DNA of 64,000 nt from Saposhnikovia divaricata. Its lineage: Eukaryota > Streptophyta > Magnoliopsida > Apiales > Apiaceae. The stretch covers positions 62,669,001-62,733,000 of the forward strand of contig CM071596.1 of the NCBI GenBank assembly GCA_036435485.1. Reading direction: 5' to 3'. Made by a program: the position numbers and the translations under genes. Positions 61,608 to 64,000 of the stretch are shown here, one piece after another; positions within the stretch are counted from its first letter, which is position 1, and every line of letters begins with the position of its first letter. The notes under the pieces are model-generated. The model saw only the letters and a list, made by a program, of their open reading frames with translations, did not search any database and was not told the origin of the DNA.

Positions 61608-62333
61608 AAAAAAAAAACAAACCAAACCAAACATACCCAGTATGTCCCGCTCAGAGCAGGGTCTGGGGAGGGTAGGTTGTACGCAGACCATGCCCCCACC
61701 TTTTAGGGTGGGGAGGCTGTTTCCGTGAAGACCCTCGGCTATGTGTACGACATAAACGGTGTGTGCTATAGACAAAGAGATCTAAAAGATACGCGACAAA
61801 GTTTACATCAATACCTGGGCCCATGGCTTTCTCCGCACGGGACTTACCTACCATGCCTCTAGATACCACCAAGCAAAGCTCCCTGCACCTGCACAATCGG
61901 GAAACATATGATAATAAAAATACACAATGACAAAGGGAAAAGATATCGGAAAAAGCCTAACTCCTAAGATAAGGCCATCCGAGACAACCCAACTCTGAGG
62001 TTCTCCACTACAGAGTCGTCCCCTAGAGCACTCTTATCTGCCGCCTCCACGAACACCTATCAGCGGTCATGGTCTCACTTAGGTTCAAAGCCTTCAAATC
62101 CAACCTAAGCTGCTCTTCCCATGACCTCCTCGGTCTGCCTCTCCTCCTCACCCCACGAACCGAAAGACTCTCGACCCTTCTCACTGGGGCTTCCGGCCTC
62201 CTCCTACGGACGTGGCCGAACCATCTCAACCTCCCTTCCCTAACTTTCGCAGAAAGTGGCGCCACTTCGAGCTCGGTCCTAAACACCCTATTAGGAATTC
62301 TGTCTAGCATCGTGCGGCCACACGACCACCGTA
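61608..62333 (-). mobile_element. 5'-truncated LINE nested in the hAT element
   Basis: A perfect 17-bp direct repeat, ACCGCCCACACCGCGAT, flanks the insertion (61591-61607 and 62334-62350). On the minus strand the insert ends in an A/T-rich tail (T run next to 61608 plus TTTGG repeats). The minus frame 62023-62310 is the C-terminal end of a plant LINE reverse transcriptase (KVREGRLRWFGHVRRRRPEA, then RRRGRPRRSWEEQLRLDLK), intact to its stop. The rest of the ORF is lost by 5' truncation. Confidence 0.88.
62023..62310 (-). pseudogene. LINE reverse transcriptase C-terminal fragment
   Basis: 95-residue tail with the GRLRWFGHVRRR motif common at the end of plant LINE ORF2 proteins. Polymerase and endonuclease domains are absent, so it has no expected activity. 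Confidence 0.85.
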
Positions 62334-62479
62334 ACCGCCCACACCGCGATCACCCCTAACTATATTGTTTCTTACTTGGAGTTGGTGGTGAAAAAACATG
62401 TGAAAAACGTTGTGACCATTATTTGTCTACAAAAAACAAACCAGACAAACAAAACAAAGCAAGTAAAAAACTAAAATAA

Positions 62480-62876
62480 AACAAGGCTGGCAAGGCACAA
62501 GAACCAGCACAGCATCATCATTTTCCACCGCCAAGCCAAGTCTTTGTTTCAAGGTCATCAAGAGTCTTCTTAAAAATCCAACGGCCAAGAGGATTCTTAG
62601 TTCGAGAAAATCTTTCTAGAGAGAGAAACCATATAGATTCTTAAAGATCCCCCCTTTCTTGATTTTATTGGGGTTTTGCTTCTTCTTCTTCTTTCCTTTC
62701 CTCTGCATCAACCCCCCTTTTTTCACACAAATTTGCAATCTTTTTTCAATCTTTTGTGTCTACATCTGTATCTATACATAAACCCACCACAAAGTTTTGA
62801 TCTTTGTTAGAATTCTTGTGTTTTTAGTTGTTTTATATCTATATATACATACACATAGTTTGAATATATATTGGGT
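62480..62876 (+). promoter_or_regulatory. Upstream and 5' UTR region of the auxilin-like gene
   Basis: CT-rich sequence (TTGCTTCTTCTTCTTCTTTC near 62674) ahead of the start codon, as is usual for plant 5' leaders. No TATA box can be chosen with confidence. Confidence 0.35.
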
Positions 62877-63403
62877 ATGGATCAGTTTGGTGTTTTAGTT
62901 GAAAGTATTGGCTTTAAATCACAATCTAGATCGACCCCTTTGGCTGATTTGAAGGGTAAAAACAATATTAATAATGGGTTTCCTAACAATTTGGATTTTA
63001 AGACCAAAGCCCCATCAAATTCTGTTGATGGGTCTGGTCTTGATGGCTTTTTCGGGTCGAATAATGGGTTGAAAACCCAGAATTCTTATGGTTTTGATGA
63101 TGTGTTTGGTGGGTCAAATGTGTATGATTTGGATTCTGTGTTTAAGGGTTCTAATAATTTAGGTGCAAAGTCTGGTTTTGTTGATGATAGTGATGATATT
63201 TTTGGTGCATTTTCGGGGACAAAGGACTCCGGTTCTAAGAATTATGATAATGTGTTTGGGAAGATACCTCCACCCCCTAAGCGGAACGATTTTAATGATG
63301 ATTTGCTTGGGGGGTTTAGTGATATAGGGCCCAAGTCGAATAGTGGTTCTGGTTTTGATGATTTGATACCTGGATTTGGGGGAAGCAGTGATCCAAGAAA
63401 CGG
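62877..63403 (+). CDS. Auxilin-like J-domain protein, first coding exon (partial gene)
   Basis: The first 175 residues of a protein starting MDQFGVLVESIGFKSQSRST and ending GFDDLIPGFGGSSDPRNG before a GTATGT donor at 63404. The exon is rich in Gly, Asn, Ser, Asp and Phe, with repeated GFDDVFGGSN/DDIFGAFSG-like words, low complexity and probably disordered. This is the N-terminal layout of plant auxilin-related proteins, which carry a C-terminal J domain and recruit Hsc70 to uncoat clathrin-coated vesicles. The J domain is not in the window. The ATG at 62877 was chosen because the frame upstream has only a TTG and the homologues begin M-D-(E/Q)-F. 63404-64000 is intron sequence. Identification rests on recalled N-terminal similarity; another FG/DD-rich protein is possible. 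Confidence 0.65.
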
Positions 63404-64000
63404 GTATGTCCGATCACACACTTTAGCTTCCTCCCTGGTAAATTTTAGTAGCTTTAACTAATGTGAGTAATTGAATTGTTAACTCTGATTTCTATGCTTT
63501 ACTTATGTATAAGGTGATTTTCCCTAGGATTTAAAAATGACAATATATGTAATTAGTTGTGGGCTGTTACTTTCGGTAAGCTAAGGTTTTGATCATGTTT
63601 AGTGTTCTCCAACCATAATGGAATGAGGTGCTTTCTTGTGTAGTTAGCTAAGGACGATAATAATAGGTGCAACTTATTAAAGTTTGTTTACGTAGTTTTT
63701 GAAGGATACCATTGGTTGAAGTGACTACTAGACAATAGCTGTTAAAACTTGATTTAACCAAGTAGTTTGGTTGGGAGAAAATAGCTATTTTGCCTGCTGT
63801 CTGAAACAATGCGGTTAACCTTTTGTAGCAAAGATTTTTTAGTTTGCCTGTTATTGTCATCACCTACAATATTATTACGATGATGTACCATTTCAGAATT
63901 ATCACTAATATTACGATATCTTAGTATTGAAAATTTACTTGGTCCTGAAAATCGTAGTAGTATCTCAAGATGTGCTCCATGTGGTATATTAGTATGCGAC

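Larger units (their letters stand above)
60904..62358. mobile_element. hAT-type non-autonomous element interrupted by a LINE
   Basis: Inverted ends TAGGGGTGAT (60904) and ATCACCCCTA (ending 62358), with 8-bp flanks ACTGTATT (60896-60903) and ACTATATT (62359-62366) that differ at one base: a hAT-type target duplication. The interior is rich in GCGGTGCGGTTTG-type words in both orientations. Without the nested LINE the element is about 710 bp. It contains a TA microsatellite (61110-61142). Confidence 0.8.

Overview
This window is nuclear DNA of a flowering plant, almost certainly a eudicot. It is AT-rich and has split genes with GT-AG introns, dense transposable elements (LTR retrotransposons, LINEs, MULE- and hAT-type elements, Helitrons, Stowaway MITEs) and long TA, GA and CTAT microsatellites. 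No organelle or bacterial features are seen. The species cannot be named from the sequence alone.

Four host genes can be supported. (1) 9600-12918, minus strand: a complete NRAMP divalent-metal transporter, 13 exons, 525 residues, one GC-AG intron. (2) 20543-21907, minus strand: an intronless P-class pentatricopeptide-repeat protein, 454 residues, probably for organelle RNA processing. (3) 24525-41488, plus strand: a phytyl-ester-synthase-like plastid acyltransferase whose 13 exons join without a frame error into 683 residues over about 17 kb. Its introns are swollen by gypsy relics, a Helitron, a small MULE and microsatellites, so a simple ORF view shows only fragments. (4) 62877 to beyond the right edge, plus strand: the first coding exon of an auxilin-like J-domain protein.

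Layout. 1-2200 holds a decayed zf-MYM/hAT-type transposase. 3036-4313 is a MULE-like element with near-perfect 53-bp inverted repeats and a 10-bp target duplication. 4383-8908 is a Ty1/copia element (protease, integrase, RT, RNase H) with frameshifts and stops and no recognisable gag. A Stowaway MITE lies between it and NRAMP. 13.8-15.0 kb is a Helitron with an internal tandem duplication, followed by another MITE. 15.6-20.5 kb is mostly featureless apart from a few exon-like segments. 22.8-24.1 kb contains a retroposon and a small MULE in the promoter region of the acyltransferase gene. 24.5-41.5 kb is the acyltransferase gene. 42.6-45.1 kb is the 3' end of an Athila-like gypsy element. 45.2-53.5 kb is nested hAT, retroposon, long-TIR and SIRE-like LTR sequence. 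About 52.05-56.79 kb is a large TIR-bounded composite element carrying a GC-rich island with tandem TGACGTCA boxes and a 366-bp foldback element. 57-60.5 kb ends in a copia-type LTR. 60.9-62.36 kb is a hAT element with a LINE nested inside it, both with clear target-site duplications.

The host genes do not form an operon or obvious pathway (metal import, organelle RNA, plastid lipid metabolism, clathrin uncoating). No new multi-gene system was found. The most informative findings are the rescue of the intact 17-kb acyltransferase gene, a two-member small-MULE family placed both upstream of and inside that gene, and several nested insertions whose relative order can be read from target-site duplications.
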